A stretch of 64,000 nucleotides of DNA from Bin87 sp965208015 (GCA_965208015.1 CBDBNT010000003.1:186001-250000); one strand, 5' to 3'. Positions 18,666 through 27,246 are shown, numbered from the stretch's first letter. The notes: generated by a model not told the origin, from the sequence alone. Program-made: numbers and translations.

Positions 18666-18803
18666 GATACGTGGATCAGCTCGGTCGATGGCGACGCAAA
18701 CGTGGTAACGCTTGAGGTTGGGATGTTTATCGAGAGCAGTCTTGATGGAATTGTCGATCTGATCCAATTGGGAATCGCCGAGTGAAAACTCTATAGAGGC
18801 AAA
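18666..18803 (-). pseudogene. Fragment of a defence-type (restriction-endonuclease/NTPase-associated) gene
   Basis: About 46 minus-strand codons read as a coherent protein piece: EFSLGDSQLDQIDNSIKTAL, then a KHPNLKRYHVCVAIDRADPR segment. From memory this matches the pattern (S-Q-x-x-Q-I-D-x-S-x-x-x-A-L, KHP, D-R-x-D-P-R) in N-terminal nuclease-like regions of large bacterial NTPase defence proteins. The frame runs on meaninglessly on both sides, so this is a remnant. It lies just downstream of hsdM. Confidence 0.5.
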
Positions 18804-18814
18804 CTCGGTCGCGG

Positions 18815-20323
18815 TCAAACCGATCCGGTTGGGGGTGTCTCTCCTTCCGCCCCCAAATCCGCCGCGATTTCCTCCAGCTGTTCCAGCGCCGCCCGCAGGT
18901 CTTCCATGATCTCCTCGGCGATCACGTCGGGCGGCGGCAGGTTGTCGGAGTCTTCCAAACTCTCGTCGCGGAGCCAGAAGATGTCCAGGTTGGCCTTGTC
19001 CCGCTGGGTCAGCTCGTCGTGGGTGAAGCGGCGGAACCGCTCGGACTCCACCCGCTGCGTCCGGTCGTCGGCGCGGTAGCAGGACACGAAGTCGTCCAGG
19101 TGCGCCCGGGTCAGCGGGTTGGTCTTCAGCGTGAAATGCTGGTTGGTGCGCAGGTCGTAGATCCAAAGCTCGCGCGTCCACGGCGTCTCGCTGGCCGGCC
19201 GGCGGTCGAAGAACAGCACGTTGGCCTTGACGCCCTGGGCGTAGAACACGCCGGTGGGCAGCCGCAGCAGGGTATGGGCGTCGCACTCGTGGAGCAGCCG
19301 CCGGCGGATGGTCTCGCCGGCGCCGCCCTCGAACAGCACGTTGTCGGGCAGCACGATGGCCGCGCTGCCGGTGTTGTTCAGCAGCGTGCGGACGTGCTGC
19401 AGGAAGCTCAGCTGTCGGTTGCTGGTGGTGGCCCAGAAGTCGGGACGCTCCACGGTCAGGCTCTGGCGCTCGGTGCGGCCCTCCTCGTTGACGAAGGTCA
19501 GGGTGGACGTGCGTCCGAAGGGCGGGTTGGTCAGCACCATGTCGTAGTTGACGCCGGGCGGCGCGCGCAGGCTGTCGTCGACCCGGATGCTGGGCTGGTC
19601 GCCGCCGATGCCGTGGAGGTACAGGTTCATCACCCCCAGCCGGGCCGCGCTGTCCACGATCTCCCAGCCGTGGAGCGCGTCGTTGCGCAGGAACTCCGAC
19701 TGCTCCCGGTTCATGGTGGGATGATGCCGGTGGACGTACTCATGGGCGGCCAGCAGGAAGCCGCCGGTGCCGCAGGCGGGGTCGCAGATGGTGGTGTCCG
19801 GCCCAGGCCGCATCACGTCCACGATGGCCTGGATGAGCGGGCGCGGCGTGAAGTACTGGCCGGCGCCGGTCTTCACGTCCTGGGCGTTGCGCTCCAGCAG
19901 CGATTCATAGGCGTCGCCCTTCACGTCGGCGCTGAGGCCGTGCCAGTTCTCGCTGTCGATGAGCTCCTTGACCAGCCTGGTCAGCATGGCCGGCTCCTGG
20001 ATGCGGCTCTGGGCCTTGCCGAAGATCACGCCCAGCGTTCCCGGCTGGCGGGACAGGGTTTCCAGGACGTGGCGGTAGTGGACGTCCAGTTCCGCGCCGT
20101 CCCGGGCCAGCAGGCTGGGCCAGTCGCAGCCCGCGGGAATGGGCGGCGGCGCCTGATCCGCAAGCAGCGACAGCGGCGGCTGGGTGCGCTCGTGCATCAT
20201 CTTGAGGAAGATGAGGTAGGTGAGCTGCTCCAGGTAGTCGCCGTAGGACAGGCCGGCGTTGCGCAGCACGTCGCAGTAGTTCCACAGCTTCTGGCCGATG
20301 GTGGTGGCGGTGGCGGTGGTCAT
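18815..20323 (-). CDS. hsdM: Type I restriction-modification system, methyltransferase subunit
   Basis: A 502-aa N6-adenine DNA methyltransferase that works with HsdS for modification and with HsdR for restriction. It has a helical N-terminal HsdM region (GQKLWNYCDVLR, TYLIFLKMM), the SAM-binding motif DPACGTGGFL (~residue 180) and the catalytic NPPF (NPPFGRTSTL, ~residue 266). Length is normal for the family. It is the last gene of the minus-strand operon, 6 bp after the Uma2-like gene. Separation of hsdM from hsdS by another gene is unusual. The gene looks intact. Confidence 0.93.
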   Translation of the reverse strand: MTTATATTIGQKLWNYCDVLRNAGLSYGDYLEQLTYLIFLKMMHERTQPPLSLLADQAPPPIPAGCDWPSLLARDGAELDVHYRHVLETLSRQPGTLGVIFGKAQSRIQEPAMLTRLVKELIDSENWHGLSADVKGDAYESLLERNAQDVKTGAGQYFTPRPLIQAIVDVMRPGPDTTICDPACGTGGFLLAAHEYVHRHHPTMNREQSEFLRNDALHGWEIVDSAARLGVMNLYLHGIGGDQPSIRVDDSLRAPPGVNYDMVLTNPPFGRTSTLTFVNEEGRTERQSLTVERPDFWATTSNRQLSFLQHVRTLLNNTGSAAIVLPDNVLFEGGAGETIRRRLLHECDAHTLLRLPTGVFYAQGVKANVLFFDRRPASETPWTRELWIYDLRTNQHFTLKTNPLTRAHLDDFVSCYRADDRTQRVESERFRRFTHDELTQRDKANLDIFWLRDESLEDSDNLPPPDVIAEEIMEDLRAALEQLEEIAADLGAEGETPPTGSV

Positions 20324-20329
20324 GTGCGC

Positions 20330-21025
20330 TTATGCAGCGTCGAAGATCAAGGTACGGACCTCGAACACGAACCCCGGCAGTTCCGGGTCGCCGCTCACTC
20401 GCTCGGGGTCGTTCAGCGTCAGGGGCTCGGCTCCAGGGCGGTAGATATGTACCTGGCGTCGGAAGGGATCGATGAGCCAACCCAAACGCGCGCCGTGGGC
20501 GATGTAGTCCTCCATCTTGCGCCGCGCCGCCGCCGGCCGGTCGTTGCGCGACATTACCTCAACCACGAAGTGGGGACAGAATTGCAGCAGCCAGGTGTCT
20601 TCCGAAGGGGAATAGCCGTCCAGTTGCTCCGGGGACAGCCAGGCCGCGTCGGGAGCGTAACAGGCTCCGTTGGGCAGTTCGACGCCCAGCCGCGCGCCGT
20701 GGGCTTCGCCTCCTCCGCCATCCCGAGACCAGATGTACAGTTCTCCAAAGGCGATCCCTTCAAACAATGAACCTGTTTTGCTCTGCATGGGCGTTATCAG
20801 CAACACTCCTTCGGCAGTGAGTTCCAGCTTGCCCACCATATTTCGATTGGCTTCGTTGAACTGAATCAGCCACTCTCCGAACCACGCTCCGGTGTACCCG
20901 GCCTCGGCCAGCAGTTTGAGCACCGGGCCGAACTCCAGGCAGATGGGCAGGGAAATGGGATCCGGGTCAAGCCGGGCCGCCTCGGGCGTCGCGTCCGGTA
21001 GGTTCACGATGGGTTTGGCAACCAT
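20330..21025 (-). CDS. Uma2-family (PD-(D/E)XK-like) protein
   Basis: A protein of about 231 aa of the Uma2 type, a restriction-endonuclease-like fold common in Cyanobacteria and Chloroflexota whose role is not settled. Visible family features are the GKLELTAEGVLLITPM opening, the G-V-x-L-P-x-G-x-x-Y-x-P-D-A-A-W segment carrying the acidic residue, and FVVEVMSRNDRP with E and the following polar residues. ATG codons at 21058, 21037 and 21025 are all in frame; the last is chosen for its GGTGAG. It sits between hsdS and hsdM in the same operon, so it may be a passenger or an accessory nuclease. Function is inference. Confidence 0.75.
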   Translation of the reverse strand: MVAKPIVNLPDATPEAARLDPDPISLPICLEFGPVLKLLAEAGYTGAWFGEWLIQFNEANRNMVGKLELTAEGVLLITPMQSKTGSLFEGIAFGELYIWSRDGGGGEAHGARLGVELPNGACYAPDAAWLSPEQLDGYSPSEDTWLLQFCPHFVVEVMSRNDRPAAARRKMEDYIAHGARLGWLIDPFRRQVHIYRPGAEPLTLNDPERVSGDPELPGFVFEVRTLIFDAA

Positions 21026-21061
21026 TTCACTCACCATCCTTGCCGGCCAGTATGCCACAGT

Positions 21062-22513
21062 TCACCGCGTCGCTTTCGACCGCCGTCGCGCCGGCCGTTT
21101 CTTCGTGGCGGACGCCGCCTGCTGCTCCGCCGCGCGCTGGGCGCGGATGCGTTCCAGCAGGGCCGACGCCGGCTCGTCGTCCGGGTCCTGGGAAACCAGT
21201 TCGCCGGAGAAGGCGCGCTTGAGGATGCTCTGGCGCAGCCGCTCGGCCCGTTGCCGGCTGGCCTCCACCGCCGCCTCCGCCTGCTGGATCACCGACAGCC
21301 GCCGCTCCACCTCGGTCACGATGCGGCGCTGCTCGGCGAGGGGTGGGATGCCAACAACCCACGTTTCCGCCCGTTGCGCTCCCAAGTGGTGAATCCCTAC
21401 ACCTCTGGCGGCGCGCCCCAGTGCCCCAGAACGGGCATCAGATAGAAGATGATGGTACAAAAAGGGAACTAGATCCGCCTCGGCTCGCACTCTTATCAGG
21501 GTGTTTTGGAAACAGCAGCCATCTACCTGACCATTCCAAACGGCAGGTTTACCTACCTCGTCCTGACTTCCTGACGCTTCGGCTAGCAATATATCCCCAG
21601 GCAACAGCTGGTACGTGCCGTACTCCGCTGGTGTGAAGTCCATTTCTTTAACGTCTGACAGATTTATCCCATCCCATGTAACGTTTGCTGCCCGCATGTA
21701 CGGGCGCATATTCGGCCCGGTGGCTCGTTTGGGTGACCTCTGTCTGCCCAAACGAACTTCACCGAGCTGTGCGAGGTTTGCCCACGCCCACCCCTCCGGC
21801 AGCGATGGCAGGTCGGACGTATCGGGCGCGGCCGGCTCCTGGTATTTGCCCCGCCGCTTCTCCTGGGACTCCCAGCGCGCCCGACGCTCCGCCAGGATGC
21901 GCTCCAGCAGGACACCGGCCGGCTCGTAATCCCGACCCTCGGCGCGGGCCAGTTCCGCTTCGGTGGGCACCAGCTCGCCGGAGCAGGCGGCCCGCAGTGT
22001 GCTGGCCCGGTAGCGTTTCAGGTTCGCCTGGGTCCGCCGCAGCGCCGCCACCGCCGCATCCAGCCGGGTGAACTGCTTCTCGATTTCGGCGACGATGCGC
22101 CGCTGCTCGGGGAGGGGCGGTACTGATACTCTGATATCTTCGTAATCCACCCGACTCAGGCCGGGGATGGCAGTTGATCTATCCAATCTACCTAAGCCTA
22201 ATGAGGCAAGGAGAAAGCCAAAGAAACGCAGATCGGTGTCTGGAGTTGACGTAACGTAGTAAGCAGTGTCGATGGGCCAGGATGGGCTACTAGTAAAATA
22301 AACTGCACCGACCGTGCCTTTTCGCCCAACTATCAGGGATGGGCCCGGTATGAGGCTCGCGTCGTGCATCCCTACGATCCCGCTGGAACCGTATACTGGA
22401 ACCGAACCCGATCCGACACGGTTTTTTGCCGCGAGGGCCTTGCCATATTTTATGGGCAGAATGTCGCCCAATACGGCGACCGCCCATCCGCGAGGCAGGT
22501 CTTGCAGTGTCAC
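21062..22513 (-). CDS. hsdS: Type I restriction-modification system, specificity subunit
   Basis: A 483-aa DNA-recognition subunit. Two target-recognition domains are visible, ~residues 5-145 (LPRGWAVAVLGDI to VSVPPLPEQRRI) and ~240-400 (LPEGWAWANLAQLGEVRLG to IPPLAEQRRI). Each is followed by a helical spacer of the same pattern (EQRRIV, ending in SGELV), which is the classical half-subunit repeat. The start ATG overlaps the stop of the upstream hicB by ATGA, so translation is probably coupled to the toxin-antitoxin genes. The gene appears intact. Confidence 0.92.
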   Translation of the reverse strand: MTLQDLPRGWAVAVLGDILPIKYGKALAAKNRVGSGSVPVYGSSGIVGMHDASLIPGPSLIVGRKGTVGAVYFTSSPSWPIDTAYYVTSTPDTDLRFFGFLLASLGLGRLDRSTAIPGLSRVDYEDIRVSVPPLPEQRRIVAEIEKQFTRLDAAVAALRRTQANLKRYRASTLRAACSGELVPTEAELARAEGRDYEPAGVLLERILAERRARWESQEKRRGKYQEPAAPDTSDLPSLPEGWAWANLAQLGEVRLGRQRSPKRATGPNMRPYMRAANVTWDGINLSDVKEMDFTPAEYGTYQLLPGDILLAEASGSQDEVGKPAVWNGQVDGCCFQNTLIRVRAEADLVPFLYHHLLSDARSGALGRAARGVGIHHLGAQRAETWVVGIPPLAEQRRIVTEVERRLSVIQQAEAAVEASRQRAERLRQSILKRAFSGELVSQDPDDEPASALLERIRAQRAAEQQAASATKKRPARRRSKATR

Positions 22514-22767
22514 GTGCCGGTCTCAACGGCGGCCTGCTGCGGCGCGTCCAGGATTGGTACTTCCACCTCGACTTCCACGGCCACGTTCAGAGGTTCGGGG
22601 ATGGTCTCGCCGTGCTCAGCCATCAGTTCGACGTGATAATTGGCTGCCTCCTGGATCAACTGCCATGTTTCCTCAAAGGTGTCGGCGGCGGCGATGCAAC
22701 CGGGTAAATCCGGCAAGTCCGCCGCATAGCCGTTGCCGGTCTTGGCGATTATCGCTACGTATTTCAT
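22510..22767 (-). CDS. hicB: HicB-family antitoxin (paired with HicA)
   Basis: An 85-aa HicB fold: MKYVAIIAKTGNGYAADLPD opening, then the CIAAADTFEE helix pattern. The acidic, proline-rich tail ends in AVETGT. The start is chosen at MKYVA because AGGAGAG lies just upstream; the open frame continues 16 codons further up inside hicA. It overlaps hicA by ATGA at its start and hsdS by ATGA at its end. HicB normally neutralises the HicA mRNA interferase and represses the operon. A very similar gene lies at 23435-23725. Confidence 0.85.
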   Translation of the reverse strand: MKYVAIIAKTGNGYAADLPDLPGCIAAADTFEETWQLIQEAANYHVELMAEHGETIPEPLNVAVEVEVEVPILDAPQQAAVETGT

Positions 22768-22970
22768 CGGTAATCTCTCCTGTCGAGACCCGCTTGCTGC
22801 AAAATGCTGTACCATCTCCGTGTATCCAGTTCATTGCCGAGGTTGCCGGAAATGGTCACCGTTCCTGGCTTTTCCGGATGGTGAAATTGGCGATGGCTGC
22901 CCCGTGTCCTCACATGAAACCAGCCATCCTGTTCCACTATGCGGATTGCTTCCCTAACCCTGGGCGGCAT
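22764..22970 (-). CDS. hicA: HicA-family mRNA interferase toxin
   Basis: A 68-aa protein with the HicA double-stranded RNA-binding-like fold: an EAIRIVEQDGW opening helix, then RTRGSHRQFHHP carrying the catalytic histidine in the G-S-H-x-x-F motif, VTISG, and a C-terminal helix (RRWYSILQQAGL). The start is taken at MPPRVRE; longer in-frame starts lie inside the upstream gene. It overlaps hicB by ATGA. The toxin is expected to cleave mRNA when HicB is lost. Confidence 0.85.
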   Translation of the reverse strand: MPPRVREAIRIVEQDGWFHVRTRGSHRQFHHPEKPGTVTISGNLGNELDTRRWYSILQQAGLDRRDYR

Positions 22971-22978
22971 GTGATAAC

Positions 22979-23191
22979 TCACTCGACATGAAAGCGTTCT
23001 GCGACCCCAGCTATGCGGATTACCCGGGGCGCTTCCCCGTCGTCGAAGTAGCACAGCACGGCGTCACGCATCATATACTTCAGATGTTCCCAGTTGTCAC
23101 CCTCGGTGAAGATGCTGTAACCGACGGCGCGGGCGGTGTAGCCGACCTCGGGCGCTTCCCGCACCTGGAATACTATCTCGGCGTCTGGCAT
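22979..23191 (-). CDS. Small HicAB-associated protein (often mislabelled 2-oxoisovalerate dehydrogenase-like)
   Basis: A 70-aa protein: VFQVREAPEVGYTARAVGYS, then FTEGDNWEHLKYMMRDAV, then DDGEAPRVIRI. Small proteins of this pattern commonly stand directly before hicA and have inherited a misleading enzyme name in databases. It has no dehydrogenase motif and is far too small. The beta-beta-alpha order resembles HicB-type folds. It ends 8 bp before hicA. An accessory antitoxin role is inference. Confidence 0.7.
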   Translation of the reverse strand: MPDAEIVFQVREAPEVGYTARAVGYSIFTEGDNWEHLKYMMRDAVLCYFDDGEAPRVIRIAGVAERFHVE

Positions 23192-23237
23192 GGCAGTTGT
23201 CCCTTCCGTTGGATTTCATCGGGCTCCGTTCGATGCG

Positions 23238-23438
23238 CTAAAGGTAGCCCAGCGTGCCGTTCTTTTTGGCTTCCAGAGCCTCAGCCGCCAGAGCGTCCAA
23301 CCGGCCGGCCTTGGCGTCCTCTTCAATCTGCCGGTCCCACGGGTCTTCTTCCAATTCGTCCAGCCATTTCATCAGTTCAGCGTATTCAGCCGCGGTCAGT
23401 TTCATGATGGCCTTCTGAATCTCCGTTACGCTGGTCAT
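23238..23438 (-). CDS. Small antitoxin-like protein
   Basis: A 66-aa acidic protein: VTEIQKAIMKLTAAEYAEL, then a W-L-D-E-L-E-E-D-P-W-D segment and D-A-K-A-G-R-L-D-A-L-A. This matches the pattern of small addiction-module components usually followed by a RelE/ParE toxin gene. No such toxin follows here. Its start overlaps the end of the upstream hicB (23435-23438) by ATGA. Confidence 0.7.
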   Translation of the reverse strand: MTSVTEIQKAIMKLTAAEYAELMKWLDELEEDPWDRQIEEDAKAGRLDALAAEALEAKKNGTLGYL

Positions 23439-23725
23439 GCTTTCCTCTCCATTTCGAGCGCTCCGTGGCCTCGCTCGGTCTCAACTGCGGCCTGCTGCGG
23501 CGCGGCGGGCGACGGGATTTGGACTTCCACTTCCACAGCGGCGTAGATGGGCTCCGGGATTTGCTCGCCGTCCTCAACCATTCCTTCCAGGTGGAACGCG
23601 GCAGCTTCCTGGATCAGGTTCCGGGTTTCCTCAAAGGTGCTGGCGGCGGCGATGCAGCCGGGCAGGTCGGGCAGGTGCGCCGAATACCCGGTCCCGGTTT
23701 TGCCGATAATTGCCACGTATTTCAT
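23435..23725 (-). CDS. Second HicB-family antitoxin, without its own HicA
   Basis: A 96-aa HicB protein (MKYVAIIGKTGTGYSAHLPD, then CIAAASTFEETRNLIQEAA), strongly similar to the hicB at 22510-22767 including the APQQAAVET tail segment. The two therefore look like a local duplication. No adjacent hicA is present; it lies between doc and the small antitoxin-like gene, with only ~20 bp to doc. The start at MKYVA is chosen over an upstream ATG at 23749 because of family length. Confidence 0.8.
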   Translation of the reverse strand: MKYVAIIGKTGTGYSAHLPDLPGCIAAASTFEETRNLIQEAAAFHLEGMVEDGEQIPEPIYAAVEVEVQIPSPAAPQQAAVETERGHGALEMERKA

Positions 23726-23745
23726 CGGCCCTCCATGCGACACGC

Positions 23746-24132
23746 TCACGCCGTCGGCAACGGCTTCACGTTATCAGTCAACCACGTCACCAACTCCGCG
23801 AACCGGAATGAGTTGGTCTCGAACAGTTCCATGAAGTGGTTGTAGGCTTCAAGGCTGTCGCAGTCGATGAAGGAACCGTTGATCCGCAGGAAAACCTCGG
23901 TGGCGGCGAAAGCCGTGCGCTTGTTGCCGTCCACAAAAGGGTGATTCATGGCCAGGCTCTCCAGAAGGGCGGCGGCTTCCTCAATGATGCCGTCGTAGTA
24001 TCCGATCTGGGGGCGCATGATGGCCGAGTCCAACGCGCCGGCGTCGCGGAGCCCCGGTTCCCCGCCAAACTGGAGAATCTGGTCATCGTGGATATCCACC
24101 ACCTCGCGCAGGGTTGGGTAGTCGCGCCTCAT
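23746..24132 (-). CDS. doc: Death-on-curing (Doc) family Fic-fold toxin
   Basis: A 128-aa protein of Doc type. The Fic motif HPFVDGNKRTA is complete (His, Phe, Asp, Gly-Asn-Lys-Arg), as in Doc kinases that phosphorylate elongation factor Tu. The N-terminal helix has D-I-H-D-D-Q-I-L and the characteristic G-L-R-D-A-G-A-L-D-S-A segment. It overlaps the upstream antitoxin gene by ATGA. The protein looks intact and probably active. Confidence 0.88.
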   Translation of the reverse strand: MRRDYPTLREVVDIHDDQILQFGGEPGLRDAGALDSAIMRPQIGYYDGIIEEAAALLESLAMNHPFVDGNKRTAFAATEVFLRINGSFIDCDSLEAYNHFMELFETNSFRFAELVTWLTDNVKPLPTA

Positions 24133-24356
24133 TGTGCCAGCAATTCATAGAGGCGGCGGTGCTTCTCGACGCTGTCCCGGTAGTGGGCCATCACTTCGGG
24201 GCGTGACCGCTCATTGGATTTGCTCGCTATGTAGGCGCTCATGGCGTCTTCCAATACTGCCTGGAAGTGGCGGCCTTCATTGCGGGCAATCTCGCGCATT
24301 CCGGCCAGTAGTTCGGGATAGGCTTGGCTGGAAAATTTCTCACGCTGTGCAACCAT
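24129..24356 (-). CDS. Antitoxin partner of Doc
   Basis: A 75-aa protein: REKFSSQAYPELLAGMREIA, then EGRHFQAVLEDAMSAYI and a charged C-terminal helix (MAHYRDSVEKHRRLYELL). The small size, helical pattern and 4-bp overlap with doc make it the cognate antitoxin. It resembles ribbon-helix-helix-type antitoxins more than Phd. It lies 79 bp after hsdR. Confidence 0.75.
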   Translation of the reverse strand: MVAQREKFSSQAYPELLAGMREIARNEGRHFQAVLEDAMSAYIASKSNERSRPEVMAHYRDSVEKHRRLYELLAQ

Positions 24357-24435
24357 TTTTGATACCTCATCTGGTGTGCAGATAGTTTAGGACACTGCGG
24401 AATTTTGCGTCAAGATTCATCTTGATATAGAGCGC

Positions 24436-27246
24436 CTACCGCACCAGCTCCAGGTTCAGTTCGTCGATGATGGGCTGCAAGTCGTCGCCGAATAGGTTGT
24501 AGGCTGCAATCAGGCCGCCCCGCTGGTCCAGCGGCGGGTTTTGCAGGTCTCCCATCTCCGCGCTGACGTTGCCGGCGATGCGGTCGCGGATGGCCTCCAG
24601 CCACCGGCGCTGCTCGGCGGTGAATTCGCGGCCGGCCGTTTCCTGCACGGCCAGCCAGCCCTCGAACCGCCGGTTGACGTGGTCGGCGAAGGGGGCTAGT
24701 TGGTCGGCATCGCCGATGGCGAACCGCACCAGCGCGACGATGTCCGCCAGTTGCCGCTGGCCGGAGCCGCGCACCCTGGACTCGTCCAGCCGCTGGTAGG
24801 CTTGCCAGAGGCGCTCGGTGGTCCACGACCGGGGCGGCGCCTGCATGGCGTCGGCCAGCGCGCGGATGTCGTCCAGGCGCAGCCGCTGCCGGTAGGGTCG
24901 CTCGTAAAGCACCTGCAAGGCGGTGATCTCGTCCCGGTTTTCCTCGATGAACTGCCGGAAGGACTGCACTTCGTCCTCGGCGGCGTCCTCGGTGAACCCC
25001 GCTTCCAACACCAAGTCCTTGCTCACGGTATCGATGGTCTGCTCGTGGGACTGGTGGATGGTCTCCAACCGGTGGCGCAATTCGGGGTTGGACGCGAACG
25101 GCAGGGCGGCAGCGTCCCGCAACTGAGTTTCCGAGTCTGCGACGGCTTGGGGCGGCGGGTCGAGCAGGCCGGTGGCTTCCTGTGCGGCTGCCAGCGCGGC
25201 GTCGGGGTCGGTGGCCCGCACCAGATTTGTTATCAGGGTTTGCAGGGGTGTCCCGCCGGCAATGGCCTCGATGGACTCCCGCTCGGCCGGAGATATCTTG
25301 TGAGACAGACGAGCCAGCCGGCTCGCCAGCGAGGAGAGATGGTCCGGCTCGCGGCTGCCCATGGCGATGAGATCCAGCAGCCGGCCGAAGGATAGCGTCG
25401 GTTCGCGTTCCAGCGAGTAGGAGTCGGACATCTCGGACTCGGTGACGCCCACGGCGTCCACGATGACGAAGCGGTCCTTGGCGGTCGCGTCGGGTGTAAC
25501 CGCGTTGAACTCCGTGGGCGAGATCACGCGGACGCCGCGGCCCTTCATCTGCTCGAAGAAGCTGCGGCTCTGCACGTTGCGCATGAAGAACACGATCTCG
25601 ACGGGCTTGATGTCCGTCCCGGTGGCGATCATGTCCACCGTCACCACGATGCGGGGATGGTATGAAGTGCGGAAATCGCGAATCAGTTGCTCCGGCGGCA
25701 CGCCGGTGGTGCGGTAGGTGATCTTCTGACAGAAGTCGTTGCCCTTGCCGAACTCAGTGCGCACGATGTCCACGATGTCGTCGGCGTGGCTGTCGTCCTT
25801 GGCGAAGATAATGGTCTTGGGGACCTCGGTGCGGCCGGGAAATATCTCGGTGAACAGCCGGTCCCGGAAGGTCTGAATTACGGTGCGGATCTGGTCCTCC
25901 GCCACCACGTCGCGGTCGAGCTGGTTCGGGCTATAGGCCAGATCCTCGTCCAGCTCTTCCGCCCACCGCGTTTTCTTTGCCTTGCGGTTGCGCCGGTCAA
26001 TATGCTGGCCCGCCTCGACGCTGGAACCTTCCTCGGTGATCTGGGTGCGGATGCGGTAGATGTCGGAATCGACGTTGACGCCATCGGCCACCGCCTGTTC
26101 GTGGGGGTACTCCATCACCAGGTTCTGCTGGAAGAACCCGAAGGTCTGCGCCGATGGGGTCGCCGTCAGGCCGATGAGGAAGGCGTCGAAATACTCAAGC
26201 ACCTGTCGCCACAGGTTGTAGATGGAGCGGTGGCACTCGTCGGTGATGATGAAATCGAAGGCGTGGATTGGTATGTCGGGGTTGTATTCCACGGTGCCCG
26301 GCTGCGGGTTGACTTGGGCGAAGTCGAAGCCGGAGAGTTCCTCCTTCTCCGGATCGAGATCTTCGCCGCGCAGCATGGAATACGCCCGCTGTATGGTGGA
26401 AATCGAAACGCGGCTCACCGGATCAATGTGGCCGGACTGCAACAGCTGCACGTTGTAAAGCTCGGTGAATTTCCGGTTCTCCTCGGGCGTGGTGAATCCC
26501 TGGAACTCGCGAAGCGTCTGCCGGCCCAGGTTGTTGCGGTCCACCAGGAAGAGCACCCGCCTGGCGGCGGCATACCTGATGAGCCGGTACACCAGGTTGC
26601 ACGCGGTGAAGGTCTTGCCGCTGCCGGTGGCCATCTGTATGAGCGCCCGCGGCTTCGCCAGCGCCAGCGATTCCTCCAGGTTGCCGATGGCGCGGGCCTG
26701 CACCGGCCAGAGCGCGCCGGCACTCAACGGCGGCATCTCGGCGAGCCGTTGCCGCAGGTTCGGCGCCACCGAGTAGGCGGCGCTCGGTTCCGCCACGCCG
26801 GCGGAGCTGGTCAGCCCGCTTGTCGGATGTGAGCCGACCCAATCCGCCAATGCGCCGGGAGTGTGGAAGGCGAAGACGCCGCGGCTGCGCGGTTCCGGGT
26901 CCAGCAGATTGGTGAAGCGGGTCTCGGCCCCGGTCGTCTCGTACAGGAAGGGCAGCGGCTTGCGGTGCGCGGGCAGCGTTTCCGGTAGACCGTCGCTGTA
27001 CTTGCCCGACTGAGTCTCCACGCCGGTGAGTGTGTGGCCGGCCGGCTTGGCCTCGATGACGCCGGCCGCCTTCTGGTCGACGTACAGCAGGTAATCGGCG
27101 GCGCCGTGTCCGGGCTTCAATCCGAACTCGCGAACAGCGACGCCCCGGGCGGCAGAAAGGTTGAGCGAGTGGACATCCTGCACGACCCACCCGGCCTGCT
27201 CGAGCAGGGTGTCAATTTGTGCTCGGGCCCGCTGCTCCGGGGTCAT
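24436..27246 (-). CDS. hsdR: Type I restriction-modification system, endonuclease/translocase subunit
   Basis: A 936-aa HsdR. The nuclease domain (~20-75) shows the acidic residue in ADYLL and the E-A-K triad (GVIEAKPAG). The SF2 motor has Walker A MATGSGKTFTA (~205), DECH (ITDECHRSIYN, ~333), GLTATP, and later motifs TGTDIKP and QMKGRGVR. The C-terminal helical region (~650-936) would contact HsdM. Size and order resemble EcoEI-type HsdR. It is the first gene of the operon, so the restriction subunit would be made before the methylase unless another promoter exists. Confidence 0.92.
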   Translation of the reverse strand: MTPEQRARAQIDTLLEQAGWVVQDVHSLNLSAARGVAVREFGLKPGHGAADYLLYVDQKAAGVIEAKPAGHTLTGVETQSGKYSDGLPETLPAHRKPLPFLYETTGAETRFTNLLDPEPRSRGVFAFHTPGALADWVGSHPTSGLTSSAGVAEPSAAYSVAPNLRQRLAEMPPLSAGALWPVQARAIGNLEESLALAKPRALIQMATGSGKTFTACNLVYRLIRYAAARRVLFLVDRNNLGRQTLREFQGFTTPEENRKFTELYNVQLLQSGHIDPVSRVSISTIQRAYSMLRGEDLDPEKEELSGFDFAQVNPQPGTVEYNPDIPIHAFDFIITDECHRSIYNLWRQVLEYFDAFLIGLTATPSAQTFGFFQQNLVMEYPHEQAVADGVNVDSDIYRIRTQITEEGSSVEAGQHIDRRNRKAKKTRWAEELDEDLAYSPNQLDRDVVAEDQIRTVIQTFRDRLFTEIFPGRTEVPKTIIFAKDDSHADDIVDIVRTEFGKGNDFCQKITYRTTGVPPEQLIRDFRTSYHPRIVVTVDMIATGTDIKPVEIVFFMRNVQSRSFFEQMKGRGVRVISPTEFNAVTPDATAKDRFVIVDAVGVTESEMSDSYSLEREPTLSFGRLLDLIAMGSREPDHLSSLASRLARLSHKISPAERESIEAIAGGTPLQTLITNLVRATDPDAALAAAQEATGLLDPPPQAVADSETQLRDAAALPFASNPELRHRLETIHQSHEQTIDTVSKDLVLEAGFTEDAAEDEVQSFRQFIEENRDEITALQVLYERPYRQRLRLDDIRALADAMQAPPRSWTTERLWQAYQRLDESRVRGSGQRQLADIVALVRFAIGDADQLAPFADHVNRRFEGWLAVQETAGREFTAEQRRWLEAIRDRIAGNVSAEMGDLQNPPLDQRGGLIAAYNLFGDDLQPIIDELNLELVR

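Noticed and set aside
19019..20770. 583-codon + strand open frame across hsdM and the Uma2-like gene
   Set aside because: It runs opposite two genes with full catalytic motifs; the translation has no recognisable fold.
22979..23191. 2-oxoisovalerate dehydrogenase subunit
   Set aside because: At 70 aa with no dehydrogenase motif, this common database name is a carried-over error.
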